Position numbers and translations under genes: made by a program
The notes under the pieces: model-generated
What the model was told of the DNA's origin: nothing
Database searches by the model: none
Seen by the model: the letters and a program-made list of their open reading frames with translations, nothing else
In this document: one piece after another, positions 8,690 to 18,797 of the stretch
Layout: each line of letters starts with the position of its first letter
Numbering within the stretch: the stretch's first letter is position 1
NCBI RefSeq assembly: GCF_018310535.1
Contig: NZ_CP074102.1
Coordinates: 6,386,001 to 6,450,000, forward strand
Source of the DNA: Streptomyces mirabilis
GTDB taxonomy: Bacteria > Actinomycetota > Actinomycetes > Streptomycetales > Streptomycetaceae
Reading direction: 5' to 3'
DNA: 64,000 bases

Positions 8690-10422
8690 GCATCCTCAAC
8701 GAACCTCAGGGTGCCGGGGCAGCCGAAGACTCGTACGAGAACGAGCTGCCGGTGCGGCGCAAGCAGCCGGGCAACGTCGTGATCAAGTGGCTCACCACCA
8801 CTGACCACAAGACGATCGGCACGCTCTACCTCGTCACGTCGTTCGCGTTCTTCTGCATCGGTGGCGTCATGGCGCTGCTGATGCGCGCCGAACTGGCGCG
8901 CCCCGGTACGCAGATCATGTCGAACGAGCAGTTCAACCAGGCGTTCACGATGCATGGCACGATCATGCTGCTGATGTTCGCGACGCCGCTGTTCGCCGGT
9001 TTCACCAACTGGATCATGCCGCTGCAGATCGGCGCGCCCGACGTGGCGTTCCCGCGGCTGAACATGTTCGCCTACTGGCTCTACCTGTTCGGCTCGCTCA
9101 TCGCGGTCGGTGGCTTCCTCACCCCGCAGGGCGCGGCCGACTTCGGCTGGTTCGCCTACAGCCCGCTGTCGGACGCGGTCCGCTCGCCGGGCGTCGGCGC
9201 CGACATGTGGATCATGGGTCTGGCCTTCTCCGGCTTCGGCACGATCCTCGGTGCGGTCAACTTCATCACGACCATCATCTGCATGCGCGCCCCGGGCATG
9301 ACGATGTTCCGCATGCCGATCTTCGTGTGGAACGTGCTGCTCACCGCGGTGCTGGTGCTGCTGGCCTTCCCCGTGCTGGCGGCGGCGCTGTTCGCGCTGG
9401 AGGCGGACCGAAAATTCGGTGCGCATGTGTTCGACGCCGCCAATGGCGGAGCCTTGCTATGGCAACACCTCTTCTGGTTCTTCGGCCATCCAGAGGTGTA
9501 CATCATCGCTCTACCATTCTTCGGAATCATCTCCGAAGTCATCCCGGTGTTCTCCCGCAAGCCGATGTTCGGCTACATGGGCCTGATCGCCGCGACGATC
9601 TCCATCGCCGGTCTGTCCGTGACCGTGTGGGCGCACCACATGTACGTCACCGGTGGCGTACTGCTCCCGTTCTTCTCCTTCATGACGTTCCTCATCGCCG
9701 TGCCGACGGGCGTGAAGTTCTTCAACTGGATCGGAACGATGTGGAAGGGGTCCTTGAGTTTCGAGACCCCGATGCTCTGGGCGGTCGGCTTCCTGATCAC
9801 CTTCACCTTCGGTGGTCTGACCGGTGTCATCCTGGCCTCGCCGCCGATGGACTTCCACGTCTCGGACTCGTACTTCGTGGTGGCGCATTTCCACTACGTG
9901 ATCTTCGGTACGGTCGTGTTCGCGATGTTCTCCGGATTCCACTTCTGGTGGCCGAAGTTCACCGGCAAGATGCTGGACGAGCGCCTCGGAAAGATCACCT
10001 TCTGGACGTTGTTCGTGGGCTTCCACGGCACGTTCCTGGTGCAGCACTGGCTGGGTGTCGAGGGCATGCCGCGTCGCTACGCGGACTACCTCGCCGCCGA
10101 CGGCTTCACCGCGCTGAACACGATCTCGACGATCAGCTCGTTCCTGCTCGGCCTGTCGATCCTGCCGTTCTTCTACAACGTGTGGAAGACCGCCAAGTAC
10201 GGCAAGAAGGTCGAGGTCGACGACCCGTGGGGTTACGGCCGCTCGCTGGAGTGGGCCACGTCCTGCCCGCCGCCGCGCCACAACTTCCTCACGCTGCCGC
10301 GGATCCGTTCCGAATCCCCGGCCTTCGACCTGCACCACCCGGAGATCGCCGCTCTCGACCAGCTCGAGAACGCCGGTCACGGTGAGAAGGCCCTCGCTGG
10401 TGGCAAGGAGGCCGGCAAGTGA
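8686..10422 (+). CDS. ctaD: Cytochrome aa3 oxidase subunit I
   Basis: A 578-residue heme-copper oxidase subunit with about twelve membrane helices; it binds heme a and the heme a3-CuB centre that reduces oxygen to water. Visible hallmarks are the early heme a histidine in FTMHGTIM, the His-Tyr crosslink motif HPEVYI, the HH pair in [11 protein letters not shown] and the tandem histidines in VVAHFHYV. It overlaps ctaC and ctaF by four bases each. Codons about 242-288 use A/T third positions far more often than the rest of the gene. Confidence 0.98.
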   Translation: MSILNEPQGAGAAEDSYENELPVRRKQPGNVVIKWLTTTDHKTIGTLYLVTSFAFFCIGGVMALLMRAELARPGTQIMSNEQFNQAFTMHGTIMLLMFATPLFAGFTNWIMPLQIGAPDVAFPRLNMFAYWLYLFGSLIAVGGFLTPQGAADFGWFAYSPLSDAVRSPGVGADMWIMGLAFSGFGTILGAVNFITTIICMRAPGMTMFRMPIFVWNVLLTAVLVLLAFPVLAAALFALEADRKFGAHVFDAANGGALLWQHLFWFFGHPEVYIIALPFFGIISEVIPVFSRKPMFGYMGLIAATISIAGLSVTVWAHHMYVTGGVLLPFFSFMTFLIAVPTGVKFFNWIGTMWKGSLSFETPMLWAVGFLITFTFGGLTGVILASPPMDFHVSDSYFVVAHFHYVIFGTVVFAMFSGFHFWWPKFTGKMLDERLGKITFWTLFVGFHGTFLVQHWLGVEGMPRRYADYLAADGFTALNTISTISSFLLGLSILPFFYNVWKTAKYGKKVEVDDPWGYGRSLEWATSCPPPRHNFLTLPRIRSESPAFDLHHPEIAALDQLENAGHGEKALAGGKEAGK

Positions 10423-10817
10423 AGGTCCAAGGCAAGATGTTCCTCTGGCTGGCTGCCTTCATCCTCGTCATGGCGATCGTCTATGGCGTGTGGTCGAAGG
10501 AGCCGGCCGGTACCACGGCGCTCTTCCTGGCCTTCGGCCTGAGCGTCATGATCGGCTACTACCTGGCCTTCACGGCCCGGCGGGTCGACCAGCTGGCGCA
10601 GGACAACGACGAGGCCGATGTCGCGGACGAGGCCGGCGAGGTGGGCTTCTTCAGCCCGCACAGCTGGCAGCCGCTCGCGCTCGGTGTCGGCGGCGCGCTC
10701 GCCTTCATGGCCGTCGTCTTCGGCTGGTGGCTGCTGTACTTCGGGTTCCCGCTCATCCTGATCGGCCTGTGGGGCTGGGTCTTCGAGTACTACCACGGTG
10801 AGAACCGCACCCAGTAG
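10419..10817 (+). CDS. ctaF: Cytochrome c oxidase subunit IV (actinobacterial CtaF)
   Basis: A 132-residue small oxidase subunit of the actinobacterial type. Two helices near the N terminus (about 7-27 and 33-52) and two near the C terminus (about 85-125) flank an acidic loop ([13 protein letters not shown]). It overlaps the ctaD stop by four bases and ends the operon just before a strong terminator. The family is required for assembly or stability of the aa3 oxidase. Confidence 0.93.
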   Translation: MKVQGKMFLWLAAFILVMAIVYGVWSKEPAGTTALFLAFGLSVMIGYYLAFTARRVDQLAQDNDEADVADEAGEVGFFSPHSWQPLALGVGGALAFMAVVFGWWLLYFGFPLILIGLWGWVFEYYHGENRTQ

Positions 10818-10854
10818 CACGCTCGCGGTCCCGTAGCGATCGCTGGACACCCCG

Positions 10855-10898
10855 GAAGCCCGGATTCTCCTGACGGAGAGTCCGGGCTTCCTCTTTTG
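10855..10898 (+). terminator. ctaCDF terminator
   Basis: A 17-bp stem, nearly perfect, starts GGAAGCCCGGA at 10855, has the loop TGAC, and ends in CTTCC followed by TCTTTT. Confidence 0.9.
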
Positions 10899-10967
10899 CC
10901 GCACGTCGCATCCCCCGCACGGCTCACTCGCCGCGCCATGGTTGACGGGTGTTCATAGCGTGAGTCC

Positions 10968-12230
10968 ATGAATCACGCACCGCGAATCCGCACGGTCGTC
11001 AGCCGCACCACGCTGGTGGTCGCCCTCGGCGCGGCCGCCGCTGCCTGCGGCGGAAGCGGCCACCCGCTCTCCGCCAGGCCGTACGACGCGGCGGGTCAGC
11101 TCTCCTTCACCGACGTGGCCGGCGACAGCCGCAAGGTCGACCCGGACAAGCCCCTGGAAATCACCTCCAAGGGCGACGACGAGCGCATCACCGATGTGAC
11201 GGCCGTCGACGCGTCGGGGCGCTATGTGGCCGGCGAACTCGCCGCCGACGGCACCCGATGGCACAGCACCTCACCGCTGGCCGCGGGCGCCCACTACACG
11301 GTGCACGTGAGCACGGAGGACGAGGACGGCGCACCCGGACGTCAGATCGTCGACTTCGAGACGACCGCGCCCACCACGAACAAGCCCCTGGGCGTGACCC
11401 TGGGGCCCGTCTCGGGCGAGTACGGCGTCGGTCAGCCCATCACCGCCGAACTCAGCGCCCCGGTCAAGGACAAGGCCGCCCGCGCGATCGTCGAGGGCGC
11501 CCTGAAGGTCGACTCCTTGCCCGCCACGGAGGGCGCCTGGCACTGGGTGGACGACAAGACGCTGCACTACCGCCCCAAGGAGTACTGGCCCATCCACGCC
11601 ACCATCCAGGTCCACAGCAACCTCAAGGGCATCAAGGTCGCCGACCGGCTCTGGGGCGGCGACGTGAAGCCCCTGACGCTCACCACCGGGGACCGCTTCG
11701 TCGCCGTCACGGACGCCGCCGCGCACTCCATGACGATCTACCGGAACGACCAGGTGATCAACCAGATCCCCGTCACCACCGGCAAGCCGGGTTATGAGAC
11801 CCGCAACGGCGTCAAGGTCGTGCTGAGCAAGGAACCCTACGTACGCATGCGCGGTACCACCGTCGGCATCGCCGAGGGCAGCGCGGACTCCTACGACCTG
11901 CCCGTCTACTGGGCGACCCGGGTCACCTGGAGCGGCGAGTACGTGCACGCCGCGCCCTGGTCGGTGGGGGAGCAGGGGTCCGCCAACGTCAGCCACGGCT
12001 GCACGGGGATGAGCACCAGCAACGCCGAGTGGTTCTACAAGAACGTCCGCCCGGGCGACATCGTGAAGGTCCAGAACTCCAACGGCGACGCGATGACCCC
12101 GTTCAACAACGGCTTCGGCGACTGGAACGTCGACTGGAAGGACTGGCGCAACGGCAGCGCCCTGACAGCGGGCACCCCGGAGGGCCCGAAGCCGATGGAC
12201 CGGGCGAGGCTGCGCCCGGAGAGCGTTTGA
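10968..12230 (+). CDS. L,D-transpeptidase lipoprotein (Ig-like + YkuD)
   Basis: A 420-residue exported enzyme that forms 3-3 peptidoglycan crosslinks. The lipoprotein signal ends AAAAC at about C26. Ig-like domains occupy about 45-240 and the YkuD domain about 245-385. The catalytic motif SHGCTGMS places the nucleophile at C345 with H343 beside it. A Trp-rich C-terminal tail (FGDWNVDWKDW) is typical of actinobacterial LDTs and packs on the catalytic domain. Single transcription unit between the two respiratory operons; a hairpin repeat follows. Confidence 0.95.
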   Translation: MNHAPRIRTVVSRTTLVVALGAAAAACGGSGHPLSARPYDAAGQLSFTDVAGDSRKVDPDKPLEITSKGDDERITDVTAVDASGRYVAGELAADGTRWHSTSPLAAGAHYTVHVSTEDEDGAPGRQIVDFETTAPTTNKPLGVTLGPVSGEYGVGQPITAELSAPVKDKAARAIVEGALKVDSLPATEGAWHWVDDKTLHYRPKEYWPIHATIQVHSNLKGIKVADRLWGGDVKPLTLTTGDRFVAVTDAAAHSMTIYRNDQVINQIPVTTGKPGYETRNGVKVVLSKEPYVRMRGTTVGIAEGSADSYDLPVYWATRVTWSGEYVHAAPWSVGEQGSANVSHGCTGMSTSNAEWFYKNVRPGDIVKVQNSNGDAMTPFNNGFGDWNVDWKDWRNGSALTAGTPEGPKPMDRARLRPESV

Positions 12231-12235
12231 GATCC

Positions 12236-12312
12236 TGTCCCGCGCCCCGAAAGGGGCGCGGGGCTGCGTGCTGTTGCGGCTCCGCCGCGGGGCGCGAGCA
12301 ACCACGAATCAC
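12236..12312. repeat. Intergenic hairpin repeat, copy B
   Basis: CGCGCCCC, loop GAAA and GGGGCGCG (12241-12260), followed by the small hairpin GCGGCTCCGCCGC and GGGGCGCGAGCAACCACGA. It is closely related to copy E at 39836. It sits between convergent genes and may terminate both. Confidence 0.8.
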
Positions 12313-12346
12313 CTGCAGACGCCGGACTGCGTGGCGGACCGAGCTC

Positions 12347-12748
12347 TCAGGCGCCCAAAAGGGCCTTGCGGCGGAGCAGCGAGGCCAATGCGGAGGCGAA
12401 CTCGACCGGATCCACCGGAAGGGTCACCGCCGCGTCCGCACGGCTCCACGTGGCCAGCCAGGCGTCCTGAGGCCGCCCGATGAGCACCAGCACGGGCGGG
12501 CAGTTGAAGATCTCGTCCTTGATCTGCCGGCAGACGCCCATGCCGCCCATCGGAACCGCCTCGCCGTCCAGCACACAGACGTCGATCCCGCCCTTGTCCA
12601 GCTCCGTCAGGACGGCGGCGGGCGTGGCGCACTCGATGAACTCGACCTGGGGAACGTCGGGGGCCGGTCTGCGACCGGTCGCCAGCCGCACCTGCCCCCG
12701 GGTGTTGGAGTCGTCGCTGTAGACCAGCACCGTGGCGGTCGGCTGCAT
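12347..12748 (-). CDS. Orphan receiver-like (pseudo-receiver) protein
   Basis: A 133-residue stand-alone CheY-like fold with no output domain. The usual phosphorylation-site aspartate is retained in VCVLDGEAVP, but the N-terminal acidic patch is YSDDSNTRG and the conserved receiver lysine near the C terminus is not obvious. ATG 12748 has GGAGGAAC directly before it. No kinase adjoins. It is divergent from ctaE, a link kept in related genomes as far as I recall, so a role in respiration or oxygen signalling is possible but unproven. Confidence 0.78.
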   Translation of the reverse strand: MQPTATVLVYSDDSNTRGQVRLATGRRPAPDVPQVEFIECATPAAVLTELDKGGIDVCVLDGEAVPMGGMGVCRQIKDEIFNCPPVLVLIGRPQDAWLATWSRADAAVTLPVDPVEFASALASLLRRKALLGA

Positions 12749-12930
12749 TGTTCCTCCACGCATCTAAGAAGCACAGCATTGGTCGGGAACTCCTGGTACC
12801 GATGGCGCGGATGCTACCCCCTCGAACACCTCGTCAACACCGGTTCGGACAGGGCTTCGATGGGCCATACGGGCAGGACACACCCCATCAACACCCCGAA
12901 CGGCACCCCCGGGCGTGAGGGCGGGATAAG

Positions 12931-12951
12931 CGACCGACATAATGTCGGTCG
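12931..12951. promoter_or_regulatory. Palindrome covering the ctaE start codon
   Basis: Perfect 10-bp arms CGACCGACAT (12931-12940) and ATGTCGGTCG (12942-12951) around one central base. The second arm begins with the ctaE ATG, and a -10-like CATAAT (12938-12943) crosses the centre. It may be an operator or RNA hairpin controlling ctaE, or a promoter for a leaderless mRNA starting at GTG 12951. Confidence 0.6.
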
Positions 12952-13562
12952 TGGCGACAGCAACGACAGTAGAAACCGGGCACGCGCACCCGTCGGTCAA
13001 TCGACCGAACCTCACCAGCGTCGGAACCATCATCTGGCTGAGTTCCGAGCTGATGTTCTTCGCGGCCCTCTTCGCGATGTACTTCACCCTGCGATCGGTG
13101 ACCGGGCCGGATCACTGGAAAGAGATGGCGAGCCATCTCAACATCCCGTTCTCGGCCTCGAACACCACGATCCTGGTGCTCTCCTCCCTGACCTGCCAGC
13201 TCGGCGTCTTCGCCGCCGAGCGCGGGGACGTGAAGAAGCTCCGGATGTGGTTCAGCGTCACGTTCGTGATGGGTGCGATCTTCATCGGTGGTCAGATCTT
13301 CGAGTACACCGAGCTGGTCAAGAAGGACGGGCTCTCGCTCTCCTCCGACCCGTACGGCTCGGTGTTCTACCTGACCACCGGCTTCCACGGCCTGCACGTG
13401 ACGGGTGGCCTCATCGCCTTCCTGTTCGTCCTCGGCCGCACCTACGCGGCCAAGAGGTTCACTCACGAGCAGGCGACCGCCGCCATCGTCGTGTCCTACT
13501 ACTGGCACTTCGTCGATGTCGTCTGGATCGGCCTCTTCGCCACGATCTACTTGATCAAGTAA
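12942..13562 (+). CDS. ctaE: Cytochrome aa3 oxidase subunit III
   Basis: A 206-residue five-helix subunit III of the heme-copper oxidase; it stabilises subunit I and its proton pathways. Typical motifs are [17 protein letters not shown], the HGLHVTGGL helix and [10 protein letters not shown]. The ATG at 12942 lies inside a perfect palindrome and has no clear ribosome-binding site; GTG at 12951 in the same frame is a serious alternative. It heads the ctaE-qcrCAB operon, 92 bp before qcrC. Confidence 0.95.
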   Translation: MSVVATATTVETGHAHPSVNRPNLTSVGTIIWLSSELMFFAALFAMYFTLRSVTGPDHWKEMASHLNIPFSASNTTILVLSSLTCQLGVFAAERGDVKKLRMWFSVTFVMGAIFIGGQIFEYTELVKKDGLSLSSDPYGSVFYLTTGFHGLHVTGGLIAFLFVLGRTYAAKRFTHEQATAAIVVSYYWHFVDVVWIGLFATIYLIK

Positions 13563-13654
13563 CCGGGCGGCGTCCGCGGCGAACCGATCGCACGCGACGA
13601 ACCGATCCATTTCCAGAAGCATCGACGCAGAAGATCCTGACACCGGGGTAATCC

Positions 13655-14464
13655 GTGAAAAAGCTCTCCGCACGACGACGCCATCCGCTGGCGGCGGTCG
13701 TCGTCCTACTCCTCGCGCTGGCGGCCACCGGGGGGCTGTACGCCGCGTTCGCACCCGCGAGCAAGGCTCAGGCCGATACGACCGCCCAGTCCCTTGCCAT
13801 CGACGAGGGCAAGAAGCTCTACTCCGTGGGCTGCGCCAGCTGCCACGGAACCGGCGGTCAGGGGTCCTCCGACGGGCCGAGCCTGGTGGGCGTGGGCGCC
13901 GCGGCGGTCGACTTCCAGGTCGGCACCGGCCGTATGCCGGCCCAGCAGCCGGGCGCTCAGATCCCGCGCAAGAAGGTCATCTACTCGCAGGCCGAGATCG
14001 ACCAGCTCGCGGCGTACATCGCCTCGCTCGGCGCCGGTCCCACGATTCCGACGAAGAGCCAGGTCAGCCCCGAGGGTGCGGACATCGCCAAGGGCGGCGA
14101 GCTCTTCCGTACGAACTGCGCGCAGTGCCACAACTTCACCGGCAAGGGCGGCGCGCTGACGCACGGCAAGTTCGCGCCGAGCCTTGAGGGTGTCGACCCC
14201 AAGCACATCTACGAGGCCATGCAGACGGGCCCGCAGAACATGCCGTCCTTCCCCGACACCACGCTGTCGGAGAAGAACAAGAAGGACATCATCGCGTACC
14301 TCAACGCGGTCAACGGTGACGACACCGAGAGCCCCGGCGGTCTGGAGCTGGGCGGCCTCGGGCCGGTCAGTGAAGGCCTCTTCGGCTGGATCTTCGGTCT
14401 TGGCGCCCTGGTCGCCGTCGCCGTCTGGGTCGCCGCTCGGACCGCAAAGGCCAAGAAGTCATGA
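13655..14464 (+). CDS. qcrC: Di-heme cytochrome c subunit QcrC
   Basis: A 269-residue membrane-bound cytochrome cc that replaces soluble cytochrome c in Actinobacteria and carries electrons from the Rieske protein to CuA. An N-terminal signal-anchor (about 11-32) is followed by two CXXCH heme sites, CASCH (C60-H64) and CAQCH (C155-H159), and a C-terminal helix (about 240-262). GTG start. The last bases overlap the qcrA ATG. The two hemes are diagnostic of the bcc-aa3 supercomplex. Confidence 0.97.
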   Translation: MKKLSARRRHPLAAVVVLLLALAATGGLYAAFAPASKAQADTTAQSLAIDEGKKLYSVGCASCHGTGGQGSSDGPSLVGVGAAAVDFQVGTGRMPAQQPGAQIPRKKVIYSQAEIDQLAAYIASLGAGPTIPTKSQVSPEGADIAKGGELFRTNCAQCHNFTGKGGALTHGKFAPSLEGVDPKHIYEAMQTGPQNMPSFPDTTLSEKNKKDIIAYLNAVNGDDTESPGGLELGGLGPVSEGLFGWIFGLGALVAVAVWVAARTAKAKKS

Positions 14465-15525
14465 GTAGCCAAGACATTCCAGAAGAGAACCTGCCCGCTG
14501 AGCAGGTCGACGAGCACGGTCACGGCGCGGTAGCCCTCGCGGACGAGACCAACCCGTTCGCGGACCCGGGGCTGCCGCCCCACGAGCCCCGCATCCAGGA
14601 CATCGACGAGCGGGCCGCCAAGCGGTCCGAGCGCGTCGTCGCCATGCTGTTCACGTTGTCGATGCTGGCCACCGTCGGCTTCATCGCCTCGTACGTGGCG
14701 ATCCCGAGGGACGAGTCGATCTTCGTCTTCCCGCTCGGGCACATCAGCGCGCTGAACTTCGCGCTGGGGATGACCCTCGGTGTGGCGCTGTTCGCGATCG
14801 GCGCGGGCGCGGTCCACTGGGCCCGCACCCTGATGTCCGACGTGGAGATCGCCGACCAGCGTCACCCGATCGAGGCGGAGCCCGAGGTCAAGGCCAAGGT
14901 CCTGGCCGACTTCAAGCAGGGCGCCAAGGAGTCGGCGCTCGGCCGCCGCAAGCTGATCCGCAACACGATGTTCGGCGCGCTGGCCCTGTTCCCGCTCTCC
15001 GGTGTCATGCTGCTGCGCGACCTGGGCCCGCTGCCCGGCACCAAGCTGCGCCACACGCTCTGGTCCAAGGGCAAGCTGCTCGTCAACATGAACACGAACG
15101 AGCCGCTGCGCGCCTCCGACGTCGCCGTCGGCTCGCTCACCTTCGCCAAGCCCGAGGGCCTGGAGGAGCACGACGAGGACTTCCAGCTCCAGATCGCCAA
15201 GGCGGCCCTGATGATCGTCCGGCTCCAGCCGGAGAACATCAAGGACAAGCGTGAGCTCGCCTGGTCACACGAGGGCATCGTGGCGTACTCGAAGATCTGC
15301 ACCCACGTCGGTTGCCCGATCTCCCTGTACGAGCAGCAGACGCACCACGTGCTCTGCCCCTGCCACCAGTCCACCTTCGACCTCTCCGACGGTGCCCGAG
15401 TGATCTTCGGCCCGGCCGGTCACGCCCTGCCGCAGCTGCGCATCGGCGTGAACGAACAGGGCTACCTCGAAGCGCTCGGCGACTTCGAAGAGCCCGTCGG
15501 TCCTGCCTTCTGGGAGCGCGGATGA
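14461..15525 (+). CDS. qcrA: Rieske iron-sulfur subunit QcrA
   Basis: A 354-residue menaquinol-cytochrome c reductase Rieske protein. Three predicted membrane helices (about 60-82, 93-120 and 165-185) match the actinobacterial type. The 2Fe-2S ligands are in CTHVGC (C280, H282) and CPCH (C299, H302), with the disulfide partners C285 and C301 present. It overlaps qcrC and qcrB by four bases each, indicating coupled translation. Confidence 0.97.
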   Translation: MSSQDIPEENLPAEQVDEHGHGAVALADETNPFADPGLPPHEPRIQDIDERAAKRSERVVAMLFTLSMLATVGFIASYVAIPRDESIFVFPLGHISALNFALGMTLGVALFAIGAGAVHWARTLMSDVEIADQRHPIEAEPEVKAKVLADFKQGAKESALGRRKLIRNTMFGALALFPLSGVMLLRDLGPLPGTKLRHTLWSKGKLLVNMNTNEPLRASDVAVGSLTFAKPEGLEEHDEDFQLQIAKAALMIVRLQPENIKDKRELAWSHEGIVAYSKICTHVGCPISLYEQQTHHVLCPCHQSTFDLSDGARVIFGPAGHALPQLRIGVNEQGYLEALGDFEEPVGPAFWERG

Positions 15526-17162
15526 GCACTACCACCACTTCCGACTCGCGCCCCTCGCGCGAGAAGGCCCCGGCCGGCGAGAAAGTCGCCGACTGGGCCG
15601 ACGGACGGCTCGGGATCTACTCCCTGGCCAAGTCCAACATGCGCAAGATCTTCCCCGACCACTGGTCGTTCATGCTGGGTGAGATCTGCCTCTACAGCTT
15701 CATCATCATCATCCTCACGGGTGTGTACCTGACGCTGTTCTTCCACCCGTCGATGAACGAGGTCACGTACCACGGCAGCTATGTCCCCCTGCAGGGACAG
15801 CTGATGTCCGAGGCGTTCAACTCGACCATGCACATCTCCTTCGAGGTGCGCGGTGGTCTGCTGGTCCGGCAGATCCACCACTGGGCGGCGCTGATCTTCC
15901 TCGCCGGCATGTTCGTGCACATGATGCGCGTGTTCTTCACGGGTGCGTTCCGCAAGCCGCGTGAGGTCAACTGGCTGTTCGGCTTCCTGCTGTTCGTCCT
16001 GGGCATGTTCACCGGCTTCACCGGTTACTCGCTCCCGGACGACCTGCTCTCCGGCACCGGTGTCCGCTTCATGGAAGGCGCGGTCCTGTCCGTGCCGGTC
16101 GTCGGCACGTACCTGGCGTTCTTCCTCTTCGGCGGCCAGTTCCCGGGCGGCGACTTCGTCGCGCGGTTCTACTCGGTCCACATCCTGCTGCTGCCGGGCA
16201 TCATGCTCGGCCTGGTGGTCGGCCACCTGATCCTGGTCTTCTACCACAAGCACACGCAGTTCGCGGGCCCCGGAAAGACGAACAACAACGTCGTCGGCAT
16301 GCCGCTGCTGCCGGTCTACATGGCCAAGGCCGGAGGCTTCTTCTTCCTGGTCTTCGGTGTCATCGCGGCCATCGCGGCGATCGCCTCGATCAACCCGATC
16401 TGGACCATGGGCCCCTACCGTCCGGACATGGTGTCCACGGGCGCCCAGCCCGACTGGTACATGGGCTTCTCCGAGGGTCTGATCCGTGTCATGCCGGGCT
16501 GGGAGATCAACGTCTGGGGTCACACGCTCGTCCTTGGCGTGTTCATCCCGCTGGTGATCTTCCCGCTGGTCCTGGTCGCGATCGCGGTCTACCCGTTCAT
16601 CGAGTCCTGGGTCACCGGCGACAAACGTGAGCACCACATCCTGGACCGCCCGCGCAACGTCCCGACCCGGACCGCGTTCGGTGCCGCCTGGATCAGCTGG
16701 TACTTCGTCCTGCTCGTCGGTGGTGGCAACGACATCTGGGCCACGCACTTCCACCTGTCGATCAACTCGATCACCTGGTTCGTGCGCATCAGCTTCTTCG
16801 TCGTGCCGGTCATCGTGTTCGTCATCACCAAGCGGATCTGCCTCGGCCTCCAGCGCCGCGACAAGGACAAGGTGCTGCACGGCCGCGAGTCGGGCATCAT
16901 CAAGCGCCTGCCGCACGGTGAGTTCATCGAGGTGCACGAGCCGCTCAGCCAGGAGGCCCTGCACACGCTCACGGCGCACGAGCAGTACCAGCCCGCCGAG
17001 ATCGGCGCGACGGTCGACGAGAACGGTGTCGAGCGCAAGGTGAAGGGTTCGGAGCGGCTGCGCTCCAAGCTCAGCGAGGGCTTCTACGGGGAGGAAAGCC
17101 AGATCCCCAAGCCCACGGTCGAGGAGTACAAGGAGATCACGAGCGGCCACGGCCACCACTGA
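15522..17162 (+). CDS. qcrB: Cytochrome b subunit QcrB
   Basis: A 546-residue cytochrome b that oxidises menaquinol. The first four helices carry the heme histidines, including the HH in [10 protein letters not shown] and the pair within [21 protein letters not shown]. The Qo-site region has PDWYMGF in place of the mitochondrial PEW. A hydrophilic C-terminal extension beyond about residue 440 is typical of Actinobacteria. ATG 15522 overlaps the qcrA stop; upstream in-frame sequence belongs to qcrA's reading region. Last gene of ctaE-qcrCAB, followed by a strong terminator. Confidence 0.97.
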   Translation: MSTTTTSDSRPSREKAPAGEKVADWADGRLGIYSLAKSNMRKIFPDHWSFMLGEICLYSFIIIILTGVYLTLFFHPSMNEVTYHGSYVPLQGQLMSEAFNSTMHISFEVRGGLLVRQIHHWAALIFLAGMFVHMMRVFFTGAFRKPREVNWLFGFLLFVLGMFTGFTGYSLPDDLLSGTGVRFMEGAVLSVPVVGTYLAFFLFGGQFPGGDFVARFYSVHILLLPGIMLGLVVGHLILVFYHKHTQFAGPGKTNNNVVGMPLLPVYMAKAGGFFFLVFGVIAAIAAIASINPIWTMGPYRPDMVSTGAQPDWYMGFSEGLIRVMPGWEINVWGHTLVLGVFIPLVIFPLVLVAIAVYPFIESWVTGDKREHHILDRPRNVPTRTAFGAAWISWYFVLLVGGGNDIWATHFHLSINSITWFVRISFFVVPVIVFVITKRICLGLQRRDKDKVLHGRESGIIKRLPHGEFIEVHEPLSQEALHTLTAHEQYQPAEIGATVDENGVERKVKGSERLRSKLSEGFYGEESQIPKPTVEEYKEITSGHGHH

Positions 17163-17203
17163 TCTTCCGACCGGTTGACCGGTCTTTACTGATCGCCACG
17201 GCG

Positions 17204-17238
17204 AGAGCCTCCGTCCATTGCCTGGACGGGGGCTCTTT
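17204..17238 (+). terminator. qcr operon terminator
   Basis: A 14-bp stem (AGAGCCTCCGTCCA, loop TTGCC, then the complement with one T-G pair), ending CTCTTT. A small palindrome GACCGG-TTGA-CCGGTC at 17169-17184 precedes it. Confidence 0.88.
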
Positions 17239-17317
17239 GCCGTCTCCGGGCCTGGATAGGGTGTTCCCATCTACACAAGGAGTCCCTTTGCCGGGACGAC
17301 GGACCCAGGAGCGGCTT

Positions 17318-18382
17318 ATGAGCGCTGTGAACCCCGCTGGAGGCAACACCGCGGCGGGCCGTTCCTGGCCCGTGGTGCTGAACGGCCTGCTCGAGGGCCG
17401 CGACCAGAGCGCGGACGACACGGCCTGGGCGATGGACCGGATCATGAGCGGCGAGGCGACGGACGCGCAGATCGCCGGGTTCGCGGTGGCGCTGCGGGCC
17501 AAGGGCGAGACGGTCGAGGAGATCTCCGGTCTCGTCCGGACGATGTACGAGCACGCCAATGTGATCGAGGTGCCGGGGGACACGGTCGACATCGTCGGTA
17601 CGGGCGGTGACGGCGCGAAGACGGTGAACATCTCCACGATGTCGTCGATCGTCGTGGCCGGGACCGGCGCCAAGGTCGTCAAGCACGGCAACCGGGCCGC
17701 GTCCTCCGCGTCCGGTGCCTCGGACGTCCTGGAGAAGCTCGGCGTCAATCTGGACCTGACGACGAAGCGGGTGGCCGAGGTCGCGGAGGAGGCCGGGATC
17801 ACCTTCTGCTTCGCGGTGAAGTTCCACCCGGCGCTGCGTCATGTCGCGGCGGCGCGGGGGCAGTTGGGGATCCGGACCACGTTCAACGTGCTGGGTCCGC
17901 TGACGAACCCGGCGCGGGTGAAGGCACAGGCCGTCGGGGTCGCGGACCTGCGGATGGCGCCGATCGTGGCGGGCGTGTTCGCCGAGCGCGGCAACTCCTC
18001 GCTCGTCTTTCGCGGCGACGACGGCCTGGACGAACTGACCACCACCGCGACGTCCCGGGTCTGGATCGTCCGCGACGGCAAGGTCACCGAGGAGCGCTTC
18101 GACCCGCGTGACGTCGGCCTCGAACTCGTCCCCGTGGAGGCCCTGCGCGGCGCCGACGCGTCCTACAACGCGGACGTCGCCCGTCGCCTGCTCAACGGCG
18201 AGACGGGGCCCGTACGGGACGCCGTGCTCCTGAACTCCGCGGCGGCCCTCGTCGCCCTGTCCCCGACCGACGCACCGCTCGCGGACCAGCTCCGCGCCGC
18301 GATGGCGAAGGCGGCGGAAGCGATCGACTCGGGGGCGGCGAAGCGAACGCTGGAACGCTGGGTGGCAGCGAGCCAGTCGTAG
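17318..18382 (+). CDS. trpD: Anthranilate phosphoribosyltransferase
   Basis: A 354-residue cytosolic enzyme that transfers phosphoribose from PRPP to anthranilate in tryptophan synthesis. The PRPP loop [17 protein letters not shown] and the anthranilate-site [12 protein letters not shown] are intact. ATG 17318 has AGGAG upstream; the frame is open earlier, without similarity. It is separate from other trp genes and follows qcrB directly, the same neighbour as in M. tuberculosis. No attenuator was seen here, unlike trpE(G) at 46.4 kb. Confidence 0.96.
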   Translation: MSAVNPAGGNTAAGRSWPVVLNGLLEGRDQSADDTAWAMDRIMSGEATDAQIAGFAVALRAKGETVEEISGLVRTMYEHANVIEVPGDTVDIVGTGGDGAKTVNISTMSSIVVAGTGAKVVKHGNRAASSASGASDVLEKLGVNLDLTTKRVAEVAEEAGITFCFAVKFHPALRHVAAARGQLGIRTTFNVLGPLTNPARVKAQAVGVADLRMAPIVAGVFAERGNSSLVFRGDDGLDELTTTATSRVWIVRDGKVTEERFDPRDVGLELVPVEALRGADASYNADVARRLLNGETGPVRDAVLLNSAAALVALSPTDAPLADQLRAAMAKAAEAIDSGAAKRTLERWVAASQS

Positions 18383-18485
18383 TCCACTTCTCCGCCCGCG
18401 GACCGGTGGGGTTGCTCGCGAAGTTCCCCGCGCCCCTGGGGCGGGGCTGCGCCCCGATTCCCCGCCCGCCCCGGTTTTGTTCGTC

Positions 18486-18563
18486 CGCGCAGTTCCCCGC
18501 GCCCCTTTTTGGGGGCGCGGGGAACTGCGCGATCTTTTGGGGGTCTGGGGGCGGAGCCCCCAG
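18486..18563. repeat. Intergenic hairpin repeat, copy C
   Basis: Within the 611-bp gap after trpD, a perfect 20-bp stem (18486-18505 with 18512-18531, 6-base loop rich in T) is followed by CTGGGGGC-GGA-GCCCCCAG at 18545-18563. The first hairpin contains the typical Streptomyces core CAGTTCCCCGCGCCCC and may end trpD transcription. Confidence 0.85.
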
Positions 18564-18683
18564 GTGGGGATGGGAAGGGTAGGGGCGGCGGGGGCGAGGA
18601 ACGTGGGGCCGTCCCCCACTCGGCATCCCGGTATACGGACGCCGGGTTGCGGGCGGAAGATCTTGTGGCAGGATGCCGTATCA

Positions 18684-18797
18684 GGTCATGAGTGACAGCC
18701 ATCAGGCCCCGGCCGGCTGTCCGGCAACCCTCCGTCCGTGGCGGGGTGCCCCGGGTGAAGACCAGGCCGTAGGCAGCGAGGTCTACGGCAAGCGCGG
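18684..18797 (+). ncRNA. SAM-IV riboswitch aptamer
   Basis: The sequence follows the actinobacterial SAM-IV family almost base for base in its conserved parts: GGTCATGAGTGACAGCC, GGCTGTCCGGCAACCCTCC, GGTGGGGTGCC-like GGCGGGGTGCC, CCGGGTGAAGACCAGG and the distal GGTCTACGGCAAGCGCGG pseudoknot region. SAM-IV binds S-adenosylmethionine and usually lowers expression of sulfur/methionine genes. Here it precedes a six-codon ORF and a class V PLP enzyme. The helices were read by eye; a covariance-model score was not computed. Confidence 0.92.
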
